Source: an uncultured Lachnospiraceae bacterium (GTDB lineage: Bacteria; Bacillota; Clostridia; Lachnospirales; Lachnospiraceae). From it: a DNA stretch of 30,011 nt. Numbering within the stretch: position 1 is the stretch's first letter; the number at the start of each line of letters is the position of its first letter. The notes under the pieces are model-generated. The model saw nothing but the letters and a program-made list of their open reading frames with translations, ran no database searches and had not been told where the DNA came from. This document shows positions 22,303 to 30,011 of this stretch, piece by piece. The DNA lies in assembly GCA_900544445.1 (NCBI GenBank), contig UQVK01000040.1, positions 1 to 30,011 on the forward strand, written 5' to 3'. The position numbers were made by a program, and so were the translations under genes.

Positions 22303-23298
22303 ATGGGATTTGGCAGGACATATGTAATAGGGTCTTTTAATGCCTGTAATTTATCTGAAGGAAGGGTTACTAGAGAGTTTGAGACACTGATTTATAAAAT
22401 GATCAGAAATGAAGATATAGATTTGCTGGCCATGCAGGAGGTTTTGAGTGAAGGAAAACCGTTGAATAATATTATGAAGCTACTTGGTAATGATTGGGAT
22501 AAAGTGTGGCTTAAGATTTCTAATGATTCTAGAGGAGAAGGATATGCTTTTATTTGGAATAAGCAGCGACTTAAAAAGGTAGATACAATTCTAAAAGATG
22601 GTCAGAAAAGGATTTACGAACCAAGAATATTTAATCAGTATAAAATAGACAGAAATGCAGGACAAAAGGATTTAATAAGAAATCCCCTATATGGAAGATT
22701 TACTCCGAGGGATCTTGGAGGAGGTAATTTTGAAATTAGACTTATCTGCACACATATCAGGTATAAAGGACCAAAAGGTGAGGCTGATCCAAGTCATGTA
22801 AAAATGAGACAGAATGAATTAGATGTGCTTACAAAAGCGTTGTACCCAAAATTGGCGGATAGAATCTATGGTGATATGATGCCGGCATATACAATCCTTC
22901 TCGGAGATTATAATTTGAATTTGAATAGAGGATGGACGAAATCTCCATATATTACTGAACCAGTAGTTATTTTAAAAGATGGAACAAATGAAAAGAAAAT
23001 AATTACTGTTCAGGATCAACTGACTACTTTAAAACAACCACAAAAAGATAATTCTGATATGAGTGAGCGTGGATATGCGAGTAATTATGACCATTTTTCA
23101 TATGACGAGATCAGACTCGGAACTATAAACCCAAGATATCGCAGGGTAAATGTAGTAGGAAAGAAGTCCTATGGCAAATATTTTAATGATTTTGATACAT
23201 ACCGAAAAGAAATATCAGACCATATACCAATTATTATCAAGTTGACACCAAATGCAAATGATTTATCAGGAGGAGATAAAAGTGGGGAGAAAAGATAA
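22303..23298 (+). CDS. Endonuclease/exonuclease/phosphatase (EEP, DNase I-like) family protein
   Basis: A 331-aa protein with the EEP metal-dependent phosphodiesterase motifs in order: SFNACNL (N13), LLAMQEV (E46), CTHIRYKG (H151), LLGDYNLNL (D202, N204), NYDHFSYD (about 261-268) and SDHIPI (D306, H307). These make it a likely Mg-dependent nuclease or phosphodiesterase. No signal peptide is seen. GGGAGG precedes the ATG by 8 bases. Its 3' end overlaps the next gene. It is AT-rich compared with the WYL genes upstream, and it heads the AT-rich co-oriented block. The substrate (DNA, RNA, lipid or small molecule) cannot be decided. Confidence 0.85.
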   Translation: MGFGRTYVIGSFNACNLSEGRVTREFETLIYKMIRNEDIDLLAMQEVLSEGKPLNNIMKLLGNDWDKVWLKISNDSRGEGYAFIWNKQRLKKVDTILKDGQKRIYEPRIFNQYKIDRNAGQKDLIRNPLYGRFTPRDLGGGNFEIRLICTHIRYKGPKGEADPSHVKMRQNELDVLTKALYPKLADRIYGDMMPAYTILLGDYNLNLNRGWTKSPYITEPVVILKDGTNEKKIITVQDQLTTLKQPQKDNSDMSERGYASNYDHFSYDEIRLGTINPRYRRVNVVGKKSYGKYFNDFDTYRKEISDHIPIIIKLTPNANDLSGGDKSGEKR

Positions 23299-23845
23299 AA
23301 ATTTAAAAATTACAGATGAACAAAGGACAAAATGTCATGCTGTGATTCATTCAGCATCTGTCGCAGCAGGAGGGGCAGGCGCTGCAGGAGCTCAGTTGCC
23401 TGTTGCTGACAATGCTGTGATAGTACCGATACAGATCAGTATGATTATCGGGCTTGGAAAGATTTTTGATTTACAAATTACGAAGGCTGTGGCAAGTGGC
23501 ATAATAAAGTCTGCGGCGGCTTCTTTCGTTGGAAGAGGGATATCGCAGGTGTTATTTGGTTGGATACCCGGTGCCGGAAATGCGATTAATACAGCAACGG
23601 CCGCCGGATTAACGGAAGCAATCGGATGGATAGCGGTAAAAGAGTTTTCGGAAAAGAGCGAAAAATATAAAGGGAAAGATGCACAGAATAAAAAACAGGA
23701 GGAAGAACAAGAGGAAGAAAAAAAGGAGAAACAAGAATCTGCTGATAATAAAAATCAAAATGAGCAGGTAGAAGCTGAAACAAATAGAAATAAAGATGCT
23801 TCTGAAGAGGATATAGATGTTCGTAAATATTTCAAGGGAAATTAA
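23282..23845 (+). CDS. DUF697-like small membrane-associated protein
   Basis: A 187-aa protein. Residues about 15-120 are small-residue-rich hydrophobic helices (ASVAAGGAGAAGAQLP, VPIQISMIIGLGKIF, FGWIPGAGNAINTATAAG), resembling the DUF697 family of membrane helices often attached to small GTPases. The C-terminal third is a strongly charged Glu/Lys coiled-coil-like tail ending in DVRKYFKGN. Start GTG 23282 is chosen: AGGAGG lies 8 bases upstream, and the gene overlaps the nuclease gene by 17 bases. No GTPase domain is present here. It may anchor or perturb the membrane as a partner of neighbouring proteins. Confidence 0.72.
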   Translation: MGRKDKNLKITDEQRTKCHAVIHSASVAAGGAGAAGAQLPVADNAVIVPIQISMIIGLGKIFDLQITKAVASGIIKSAAASFVGRGISQVLFGWIPGAGNAINTATAAGLTEAIGWIAVKEFSEKSEKYKGKDAQNKKQEEEQEEEKKEKQESADNKNQNEQVEAETNRNKDASEEDIDVRKYFKGN

Positions 23846-23883
23846 TAATATTTATTTTACCGATTCAAAATGAGGGATATATT

Positions 23884-25899
23884 ATGATGGATAAAAAATT
23901 ATATAATACAATAGAAATGAAATATGATGATCGTGAAAAGATGCAGGCAGCCTATGCGCTTAATCTGTGTACAGTATCTGTTTCCCAAATAGTTGACTAT
24001 AATGATATTAATATATTAGAGCAGGAATATGAGATTATATTAAATAACCTGAACCTAAAGAATATGCCGAAGGATGAAGCACTTCTGGATATTTTAAGAA
24101 GACTGTTGGAAGCGATAGCCTTTTTCAGAATCCAGGAAGGGGACAAGCAATTTTTTGAAAGAGAATATCAGCAAACAATGAAAAATGCTGTATGGAGTGC
24201 TGTTCCCAATCTGGCTTTGCTTATTTCCGGAGGAAATCCCATATCCATGCTTGCAACTTTGGTTACACAGGTTGGTATAGGTTATATGAATTACAGGAAA
24301 ATTCGCAGTCAAACTGAAACAGATAAGGAACGTCAGAAGTGGGCTTTGCAGAAAGCAGCGATGGAACAATTCGAAAGTTTGCAGCAGCAATTATTTGTTA
24401 CAGCCTGGCATTTGGCTGATGAATATGACTTCCCTGATGAATACAGACTCACACAACGGCAGATCAAACAATATGATGCTATTCTTATGGATTCAGATGA
24501 AATCAGAAAGTATGAGAGACTGGATTCTATTAAGGATAAATTTGTTGCCTATCCTCCCTTTTGGTATTATTTGGGAAATGCGGCTATTTCCATCTCAAAC
24601 AGAGAGGATATGAAAAGCGATGAAAAAGCCAAATATATAGAAATGGCAAAAGAACATTTTGAACGTTACAGATCTTGTAATAAATACAATCTTCTACGGG
24701 AGGATGCTATCGCAGCATCATGCAATTTGGAATATGCTACATTGTTAGATCCTGAAAAAGAAAAAGAAAAAATAGAAGAGCTGATTGATAGTGCAATGAA
24801 GTATGTAGGAAATTCATGGGATGTCGTGCAAATCTGTGCCTTCAATTATTTGAGAATAGGAGAAGTTGATAAAGCCGGTGCTATTATGCGCAGACTTGTA
24901 AATGAGGAATATAATACTGAGTCTAATGCGCAGCTTCTCAGTAGAATATATGTGGAAAAAGCAATTAAAGATAGAGATGATAAGGCAAGCGCGGATTATA
25001 AACTTTTGGCTGCTAGAGTTGGAAATGAGTATCTATTTCCCATGCCACAAAGTATCAGCACAAGTTGGGAAAGTCTGGAAAATAGTTTTATAGTAGCCCA
25101 AAGGAATATACTGTTATCAAAATTCGAATATGTATTTGATGAATTTATTTCAAAATATACGAAACGGATTAACAGCATATTTCCTCTGCCTATTTATGAG
25201 GATAACAGCGATTACTATCTTGGAAAAGCAAAATATGAAAGATATTATCAGTTTACTAGGTTATTAAATAATCAGAGTTTTATCAATGATTTTTATGACC
25301 ACGCGAATACCATTTCATTTTCTCAGGAAGTACTTGCCATATTGAGCGATATGTTTAATTCTGTGTGTACGCTTGATTGTATAAAAAGTGAGTCTATTGC
25401 TAATGAGCTGGCAAGAATGATCGAAACAAAAATTGTAGAAAATAAAGAGAAAATTTTAGCTGTGGATGAGACTATAAAATCTGAATCAGGATATATCGTA
25501 GATATTTATAAAAAGTCTCAGGAAGTTACTTTAAAAATCCTTGCAGCAGATTTTTTTATGAAATTGGGAGCAATCGTTCAGAAATATTCAAATAAGATGA
25601 ATGAAATGAGTGATTTTGTGAAGGCAGAAACAAATCTGATGGATTTCTGTGATTTAGAAAGATTACAAATGCCAGAGATACGTTTTAAAAGAAAAAAATC
25701 GGAAAGTAAAAATAAAAATATAGAAAAGAGATATTTTTCTGATGAGCTTTTAAAAGCTGAAACATTAGATGGGGATTCGGCTATAGAAAAAATAGTTGAA
25801 ACTATTTCACAATATACTTATGCCGACAATTTTTTAGATGGCTTTGCTGTACGAAAAGTTAATGAATCAGAAAACGGTTTTTCCTATACGAAAAGTTGA
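23884..25899 (+). CDS. Large helical protein of unknown function (671 aa)
   Basis: I do not recognise this protein. It is almost entirely alpha-helical. One hydrophobic stretch at about 105-128 (VPNLALLISGGNPISMLATL...) could be a membrane segment or hairpin. The middle (about 180-400) has the spacing of TPR-like helical repeats (AKEHFERYRSC, IAASCNLEYATLL, AFNYLRIGEVDKAGAIMRRL). The C-terminal 270 residues look coiled-coil-rich and lysine-rich. GAGGGA precedes the ATG. It starts 38 bases after the DUF697-like gene and shares its AT-rich composition. Its 3' end lies in a 37-bp tandem duplication that shifts the frame, so the C-terminus may have changed recently. Confidence 0.75.
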   Translation: MMDKKLYNTIEMKYDDREKMQAAYALNLCTVSVSQIVDYNDINILEQEYEIILNNLNLKNMPKDEALLDILRRLLEAIAFFRIQEGDKQFFEREYQQTMKNAVWSAVPNLALLISGGNPISMLATLVTQVGIGYMNYRKIRSQTETDKERQKWALQKAAMEQFESLQQQLFVTAWHLADEYDFPDEYRLTQRQIKQYDAILMDSDEIRKYERLDSIKDKFVAYPPFWYYLGNAAISISNREDMKSDEKAKYIEMAKEHFERYRSCNKYNLLREDAIAASCNLEYATLLDPEKEKEKIEELIDSAMKYVGNSWDVVQICAFNYLRIGEVDKAGAIMRRLVNEEYNTESNAQLLSRIYVEKAIKDRDDKASADYKLLAARVGNEYLFPMPQSISTSWESLENSFIVAQRNILLSKFEYVFDEFISKYTKRINSIFPLPIYEDNSDYYLGKAKYERYYQFTRLLNNQSFINDFYDHANTISFSQEVLAILSDMFNSVCTLDCIKSESIANELARMIETKIVENKEKILAVDETIKSESGYIVDIYKKSQEVTLKILAADFFMKLGAIVQKYSNKMNEMSDFVKAETNLMDFCDLERLQMPEIRFKRKKSESKNKNIEKRYFSDELLKAETLDGDSAIEKIVETISQYTYADNFLDGFAVRKVNESENGFSYTKS

Positions 25900-25920
25900 T
25901 GGAGCAGAAAGCGGTTTTTT
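25850..25920 (+). repeat. 37-bp tandem duplication at the end of the 671-aa gene
   Basis: TACGAAAAGTT-ATG--CAGAAA-CGGTTTTT (dashes mark differing bases) occurs at 25850-25882 and again at 25887-25919, with period 37. Because 37 is not a multiple of three, the second unit is read in a different frame and supplies the TGA stop (25897-25899). Read in the frame of unit 1, unit 2 would give RKVDGAESGF, matching RKVNESENGF. Confidence 0.8.
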
Positions 25921-25937
25921 AAGAAAGAGAGACTGAG

Positions 25938-27233
25938 GTGGATAATTTAGATAATATATTATCTGAGAACAGAGATGCAAAGACACTTTTTTATCATGAT
26001 AAATGTGACAAATATGATTATTTGATTGCAGTTGGATGTGGAGCAATAGCAGGTATTATTGATGTTTTTATCTTGGGTGCTCCTGGAAACAACAGCTTGG
26101 CAACGTGGACAGATGGACAGGTTGATAAAGCTGTAATGAATTTTTCAAGATGCTGTGGATGGTCACCCCGAGAAGGAAAAGAAAACAATGTGGCCAGTGC
26201 TATTGGTTTTTTGGAAAAAAAGTTTCCGGTTAATTATGATCAGCGGCATTCAGGAGATGTTAATGGGCTTTTTGTTATGTCGGCAAAAAACCATCATATG
26301 AAATCGCTGGCTCATTCTCCGGATATTGTGGGATTGTTTTTTTCCGTATTAAATCAATTTACCTCCACTTCATCTTTTATCAATAATGGTCAGATTATCA
26401 CGATAAAAACAGAAACTTATGAATTACAGGGACATAATTTGATTGCAAAAATTTTTTGTGGAATTGCAAATTGGTTTGGACATCTTATGTCTGATGTAGC
26501 AGGAAGTTCAGGCGCATCTGGACGGGGAAGTGGTATTGTCATCCCATTTTTCGAATTGTTTCAGTTTTGTGATTTTGGAAGATTTCAGGTAGGAGAAAAT
26601 AGAAATACATTAGCGGCTATTGCAATTAAAAGTTTTCAGGAGGGTTATGATGCCAGGTATGGACTGGCCATGGCAATTCCTGTATTAGTATGTGATTTGT
26701 CCGTTAAGCTGATTTGGAGCATCAAGCATTTCTTTTATCATAAGAGGCCGCTTGTTGAATGTGTCCCAACAAAAAGACATGATGATCTTAGAATGATGTT
26801 GCTTATTGGAAGTGGAGCGCTGTGTCTGATGGATGGCACAGACGCAGCGCTTCGTTCCGGCGGTAATTATTTAGCCTTTTTTATGAGACTAAATTTTGTC
26901 GCATGGCTCAGACTGGTATTTCTTGTACTTAGAGAAATTGGTATTCGGCTGGGAATCAGTTTCCCGCTTCAGAAACAGCTTGATTCATATATCAGGATTA
27001 ATGAAGCATTAACGCTTTATTTAGACAAACTGAAACAAATCGATTATGAACGCTATAGGAAAGAATGCGAGCAGTACGACAGGATGCTGTTATTACTCGA
27101 AAAGGCTGATACCGGGGAAAGATTAAATGAAGTATTGAAAAACGAATATGCCGCGTTAGGCTTAAAGCTGCCGTATAGTGGAAATTTTAACGATTTCATG
27201 CAGGATAAAAGTAAGAGATTGAGATTTGAGTAG
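25938..27233 (+). CDS. Membrane protein with YdjM-like His/Asp pattern, function unknown
   Basis: A 431-aa protein with several hydrophobic segments (about 28-48, 128-142, 240-262, 288-305 and 318-338) and a soluble helical C-terminus. Conserved-looking polar residues sit near membrane segments: NHHMKSLAHSPD (118-129) and GHLMSDVAGSSGASGRG (181-197) followed by IVIPFFELF. This recalls the HRxxTHS...GhxxxD...PF layout of YdjM/DUF457 membrane-bound metal-dependent hydrolases, but the resemblance is partial and by eye. The start is GTG 25938, without a strong ribosome binding site. It follows the 671-aa gene by 38 bases and abuts the glycine-zipper gene. Confidence 0.65.
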   Translation: MDNLDNILSENRDAKTLFYHDKCDKYDYLIAVGCGAIAGIIDVFILGAPGNNSLATWTDGQVDKAVMNFSRCCGWSPREGKENNVASAIGFLEKKFPVNYDQRHSGDVNGLFVMSAKNHHMKSLAHSPDIVGLFFSVLNQFTSTSSFINNGQIITIKTETYELQGHNLIAKIFCGIANWFGHLMSDVAGSSGASGRGSGIVIPFFELFQFCDFGRFQVGENRNTLAAIAIKSFQEGYDARYGLAMAIPVLVCDLSVKLIWSIKHFFYHKRPLVECVPTKRHDDLRMMLLIGSGALCLMDGTDAALRSGGNYLAFFMRLNFVAWLRLVFLVLREIGIRLGISFPLQKQLDSYIRINEALTLYLDKLKQIDYERYRKECEQYDRMLLLLEKADTGERLNEVLKNEYAALGLKLPYSGNFNDFMQDKSKRLRFE

Positions 27234-27267
27234 ATTTAGATATTTTAACGAACAGGAGGAAAAGAGT

Positions 27268-28308
27268 ATGCCATTACCATTATTAGTGATTGCTGCAGGA
27301 GCTGCATTAGGAGGAGTAGTTTCAGGAGCGAAAGGTGCAGCCAAAATGAAGGAAGCAAATGATACGATAAAAACAGCACAAGGGAGGCATGAACGAAATA
27401 TGAACCGATTTGAAGAAGAAAACGAACGCACTGCAAAAGAAATGGACAAGCTGGGAAAACGGGAGATGCAGATTTTAAAAAGTTTTGGAAAATTTTCCGA
27501 TCTGTTTGAACGGATTCAGAATAGGCCGGATTTTAAGGAATATACTAAAAATAACATTAAGCTTTCTGGATATAAGGGAGAACAGTTAAAGAAGGCATCA
27601 GTTGGGGCTAGTGTACTGCTTGGAGGATTGGAAGGCGCAGTGTTAGGCACGGCAGGCGCTTATGCGGCAGGAGGAGCGACTACGGCAGCGGTTTTTGCCT
27701 TTGGAACAGCGTCCACGGGAACAGCTATCTCCAGTTTGAGCGGAGCTGCTTTGACAAATGCCACTTTGGCTGCATTAGGCGGTGGGTCTCTTGCTGCCGG
27801 AGGCGGAGGCATAGCGCTCGGGACAACAGTTTTAGGCGTAAGTACTCTGGGTGTTGGTTTGCTGGTGGGGGGTATAATTTTCAATTTTACGGGAGGAAAA
27901 CTTTCAGAAAAGGCAGACGAAATAGAAAGTCAGGTCGATCAGGAAGAGAAAAAGATTAATGAGATTATTCCTTACCTGAAGAATTTACGGGAAATATCCG
28001 CAAAGTTTTATCGTATATTATCAGTTGTAGATACTTTATATTGGAAACGTGTGCTAAAGCTTATTTATACTGTGGATGTACAAGGGCGGACAGACTGGAA
28101 TAGTTATACATGTGAGGAGCAGAAGGAAATTGAGAATACGGTCCTTCTTGTAGGGCTGCTTTATAAAATGTGTCAAACGGAATTTGTCATTAAAAGTAAA
28201 AATGAAAATGAAATCAATGTAATTAATAAGGCAGCGATTCGGGGAACCATTGAAAGTGCAGAAACTTTACTGAAAGATAAATTTGAAGGCAAATATTTAT
28301 TGAACTAA
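27268..28308 (+). CDS. Glycine-zipper membrane protein
   Basis: A 346-aa protein. After a short hydrophobic N-terminus (PLPLLVIAAGAALGGVVSGA) comes a charged helical region (about 25-105). Then a long small-residue-rich segment (about 112-210) is full of GxxxG and AxxxG repeats (GGLEGAVLGTAGAYAAGGA, LGGGSLAAGGGGIALG), and a charged C-terminal helical domain follows. Such segments occur in membrane-inserting or pore-forming proteins. ATG 27268 is chosen, with AGGAGG eight bases upstream; an upstream in-frame start at 27226 would overlap the previous gene. Fourth membrane-associated product of the block. Function unknown. Confidence 0.75.
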   Translation: MPLPLLVIAAGAALGGVVSGAKGAAKMKEANDTIKTAQGRHERNMNRFEEENERTAKEMDKLGKREMQILKSFGKFSDLFERIQNRPDFKEYTKNNIKLSGYKGEQLKKASVGASVLLGGLEGAVLGTAGAYAAGGATTAAVFAFGTASTGTAISSLSGAALTNATLAALGGGSLAAGGGGIALGTTVLGVSTLGVGLLVGGIIFNFTGGKLSEKADEIESQVDQEEKKINEIIPYLKNLREISAKFYRILSVVDTLYWKRVLKLIYTVDVQGRTDWNSYTCEEQKEIENTVLLVGLLYKMCQTEFVIKSKNENEINVINKAAIRGTIESAETLLKDKFEGKYLLN

Positions 28309-28503
28309 TTTCTAAACAGGAAGAAATGCCAATAATCATAAGTCATTTTCCGAGAATATTTATGCCTTTAAGATAATATATACCATATCTTTACATGAGA
28401 CGAGACAATACTTCTGAAGCTTCTTATATAACAGAAATGATGACCGAAGGAGTAGGGAAAATAATACTTATAATAGCTTTAAAATAGGTAAGGTGAAGTA
28501 GAT

Positions 28504-28848
28504 ATGAATTCCAACCAAATGAAACAATGCCAGTCAATTATACGAAAAACCTGTATAGCAGTTGGCCTCTTGGCGGGAAGCGCATATAAAGATAACGTAT
28601 ATACTACAGATTATGAAATAAGAAAAGTACAGATACGTATGCTGATGAAAATCGGACAGGTATTCGGAAGGGAAATATCGAAAAGGGATGCCAAACTGGA
28701 ATTAAAAAAATATGGAATATATGTGCATAGTATGGATATACCGATCTTAGGGAATATTGCAGATGCCAATGCAAATGTATTCGCAACAAGATTGGTCGGA
28801 AAACAATTTGTCAGGAAGCTTCAAATACAGATGGGGAAAGAAGGATAG
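28504..28848 (+). CDS. Small protein of unknown function (114 aa)
   Basis: I do not recognise this basic 114-aa protein. It has a moderately hydrophobic N-terminal helix (TCIAVGLLAGSAY), a charged central region (REISKRDAKLELKKYG) and a segment (PILGNIADANANVFATRLVG) that resembles the small-residue turns of the DUF697-like protein in the same block. An AAGGTGAAG site precedes the ATG. After its TAG the same frame stays open for 33 codons to 28950, with coding-like sequence. The stop may therefore be recent, or a second short gene follows. The 195 bases before it hold no gene I can support. Confidence 0.6.
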   Translation: MNSNQMKQCQSIIRKTCIAVGLLAGSAYKDNVYTTDYEIRKVQIRMLMKIGQVFGREISKRDAKLELKKYGIYVHSMDIPILGNIADANANVFATRLVGKQFVRKLQIQMGKEG

Positions 28849-28950
28849 CTGCATCATAAAAGAATGTATTTGGATGCGCATTCTAAATTCGAGGAGAGTG
28901 CAAGAATTTCTTCTACCATTCAGAGTTTCTGGACCGCTTTCTCATCATAA
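28849..28950 (+). pseudogene. In-frame open extension after the 114-aa gene
   Basis: Directly after the TAG the frame continues with LHHKRMYLDAHSKFEESARI and a further 13 residues before TAA. It looks like protein sequence rather than random AT-rich DNA, but has no ribosome binding site at its internal ATG (28864). It may be the tail of a longer ancestral protein cut off by the stop codon, or the end of another lost gene. The rest of the gap to 29152 holds only a predicted promoter. Confidence 0.35.
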
Positions 28951-28994
28951 TTTTAGACCTATAAAGGAATTTACAGATTATTTCCGCTGCAAAC

Positions 28995-29024
28995 TTGACT
29001 TGCCCTGCGGCCTGACAGTAAAAT
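28995..29024 (+). promoter_or_regulatory. Candidate promoter for the right-edge ATPase
   Basis: TTGACT (28995-29000) and TAAAAT (29019-29024) have an 18-base spacer. They lie 130 bases upstream of the predicted start, at the boundary where base composition returns from AT-rich to balanced. Confidence 0.5.
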
Positions 29025-29152
29025 AGATTCATAACAGATGTTTTATACCCTTTGGTGACCTTATGGAGAAATTTTACAGGTCCCCGGCACAGAGAGCCGT
29101 GTATGGAAAGCTCCATGTCGCTGACGATGGAAAGAAGTGTTGGGAAGGTGTT

Positions 29153-30011
29153 ATGGTAAGAAAGAAACTTCCCATCGGCATCGATGGATTTGAAAAAATC
29201 AGGACAAATGATTTTTATTATGTAGATAAAACCATGTTCATGAAAGAGCTTCTGCAAAACTGTGGTGAAGTAAACCTGTTTACCCGTCCCAGGCGTTTTG
29301 GAAAGACATTGAACATGAGCATGCTGAAGAGCTTTTTTGAGACAGGAAGCGACTCGGCGCTGTTCGACGGCTTAAAGATTGCTCGTGAAAAAGAATTGTG
29401 CGAGAAATACATGGGGAAGTTCCCTGTGATCTTTATCAGCCTGAAAAGCGTGGATGGACTGAAATATGATTCGGCGGTGGCAGCGTTGAGAACCGTCATT
29501 GGGAATGAGGCTGGAAGATTTCGTTTTCTGCGCGAAAGCTCTAAGCTGGATGAGGATGATAAAAATTCCTACAATCAATTGGTCAATGTAGAGATAAGGG
29601 GTAATACAAAGTATGACATGTCGGATGCTGTACTGACAGACAGTCTGCAAACGCTCTCTCTTCTTTTATACAAGCACTATGGCCAGAAGGTCATCCTGCT
29701 GATCGATGAGTATGACGTTCCGCTGGACAAGGCATTCCAGTCCGGTTATTACGATGAGATGGTAAGTCTTCTCCATAACCTGCTGGGAAATGCGCTGAAG
29801 ACGAATGACAGTCTGTACTTTGCAGTGCTTACGGGGTGTTTGCAGATCTCCGAAGAAAGTATCTTCACGGGCCTTAACAATTTAAATGTAATGACCATAT
29901 CGGACCCATATTTTTGTGACAGTTTTGGCTTTACGGAAGATGAGGTAACGGAACTTTTGAATGAGAGAGGGTACATTCCCCGCCGCTTGCGGCGTAAGAA
30001 ACTTTTCGAAT
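29153..30011 (+). CDS. AAA-ATPase-like protein, third copy, running off the window (possibly interrupted)
   Basis: The N-terminal 286 codons of a homologue of the protein at 8514: KKLPIGIDGFEKIR, YYVDKT, TRPRRFGKTL (P-loop variant), VILLIDEYDVPLDKA (Walker B) and FAVLTGCLQISEESIFTGLNN all align. The start is ATG 29153 after a GGGAAGG site; an in-frame ATG at 29063 is possible. Similarity holds through FGFTEDEVTELLN. It then breaks at about 29961, where the sequence becomes ERGYIPRRLRRKKLFE over a short GC-rich hairpin, instead of the YxxxxxxxxxRSWYDGYRFG region seen in the other copy. The gene is therefore either interrupted near the edge or has an unusual insertion. The C-terminal nuclease-fold domain would lie outside the window. 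Confidence 0.8.
   Translation, partial: MVRKKLPIGIDGFEKIRTNDFYYVDKTMFMKELLQNCGEVNLFTRPRRFGKTLNMSMLKSFFETGSDSALFDGLKIAREKELCEKYMGKFPVIFISLKSVDGLKYDSAVAALRTVIGNEAGRFRFLRESSKLDEDDKNSYNQLVNVEIRGNTKYDMSDAVLTDSLQTLSLLLYKHYGQKVILLIDEYDVPLDKAFQSGYYDEMVSLLHNLLGNALKTNDSLYFAVLTGCLQISEESIFTGLNNLNVMTISDPYFCDSFGFTEDEVTELLNERGYIPRRLRRKKLFE
29981..29994 (+). repeat. Short GC-rich hairpin at the right edge
   Basis: CGCCGC-TT-GCGGCG is a perfect 6-bp palindromic hairpin inside the ATPase frame, at the point where similarity to the paralogue is lost. It may belong to a small dispersed hairpin repeat. Confidence 0.5.

Noticed and set aside
1..30011. CRISPR array, tRNA or rRNA genes, transposase, integrase or phage structural genes
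   Set aside because: No regularly spaced repeats, no tRNA-like cloverleaf or rRNA sequence, and no recombinase or phage protein were recognised.

Overview
The window looks like the chromosome of a Gram-positive anaerobe of class Clostridia, most likely a gut Lachnospiraceae. The reasons are strong GGAGG-type ribosome binding sites, WYL regulators, a DUF5714-ArsC fusion, an AlkZ-related protein and repeated AAA-ATPase/PD-(D/E)XK genes, on a medium-GC background. This placement is inference from protein families. I see no rRNA, tRNA, CRISPR array, transposase or integrase.

Layout. 1-5150: an OmpR-type response regulator, then a MarR-MATE efflux operon on the minus strand that diverges from a P1B metal-transporting ATPase. 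Both promoters carry visible operators. 5150-12010: a recombination-scarred stretch. It holds two near-identical 105-codon genes, a DUF5714-arsenate reductase fusion, an acetamidase/formamidase flanked by duplicated gene ends, a truncated zinc-ribbon gene, and a three-gene operon (AAA ATPase/nuclease-fold protein, AlkZ-related/sigma-like protein, 105-aa protein). A collapsed relic of the same module lies at 5153-5294, and a third ATPase copy runs off the right edge.

12070-18420: a leader with a dyad, a 28-codon ORF and a terminator, followed by a tight operon of RtcB-like protein, MoxR ATPase, metallopeptidase-like/VWA protein and a kinase-phosphatase-RNA ligase fusion. This is a predicted RNA-repair system. 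The RtcB-like protein lacks the segment that carries two metal-binding histidines. An MNT nucleotidyltransferase/HEPN pair follows at once, so possible RNA-targeting and RNA-repair genes are neighbours.

19290-22250: gene remnants, a minus-strand XRE regulator, and two tandem WYL regulators whose promoters are also duplicated. 22300-28950: a visibly AT-rich block of co-oriented genes. It has an EEP-family nuclease, a DUF697-like membrane protein, a 671-aa helical protein, a membrane protein with a His/Asp pattern recalling YdjM-type hydrolases, a glycine-zipper membrane protein and a small unknown protein. I consider this block the best candidate for an undescribed system, possibly a nuclease plus membrane-acting defence or conflict locus controlled by the upstream WYL/XRE regulators. 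That function is inference; what is seen is co-orientation, short gaps or overlaps, distinct base composition and the domain set.
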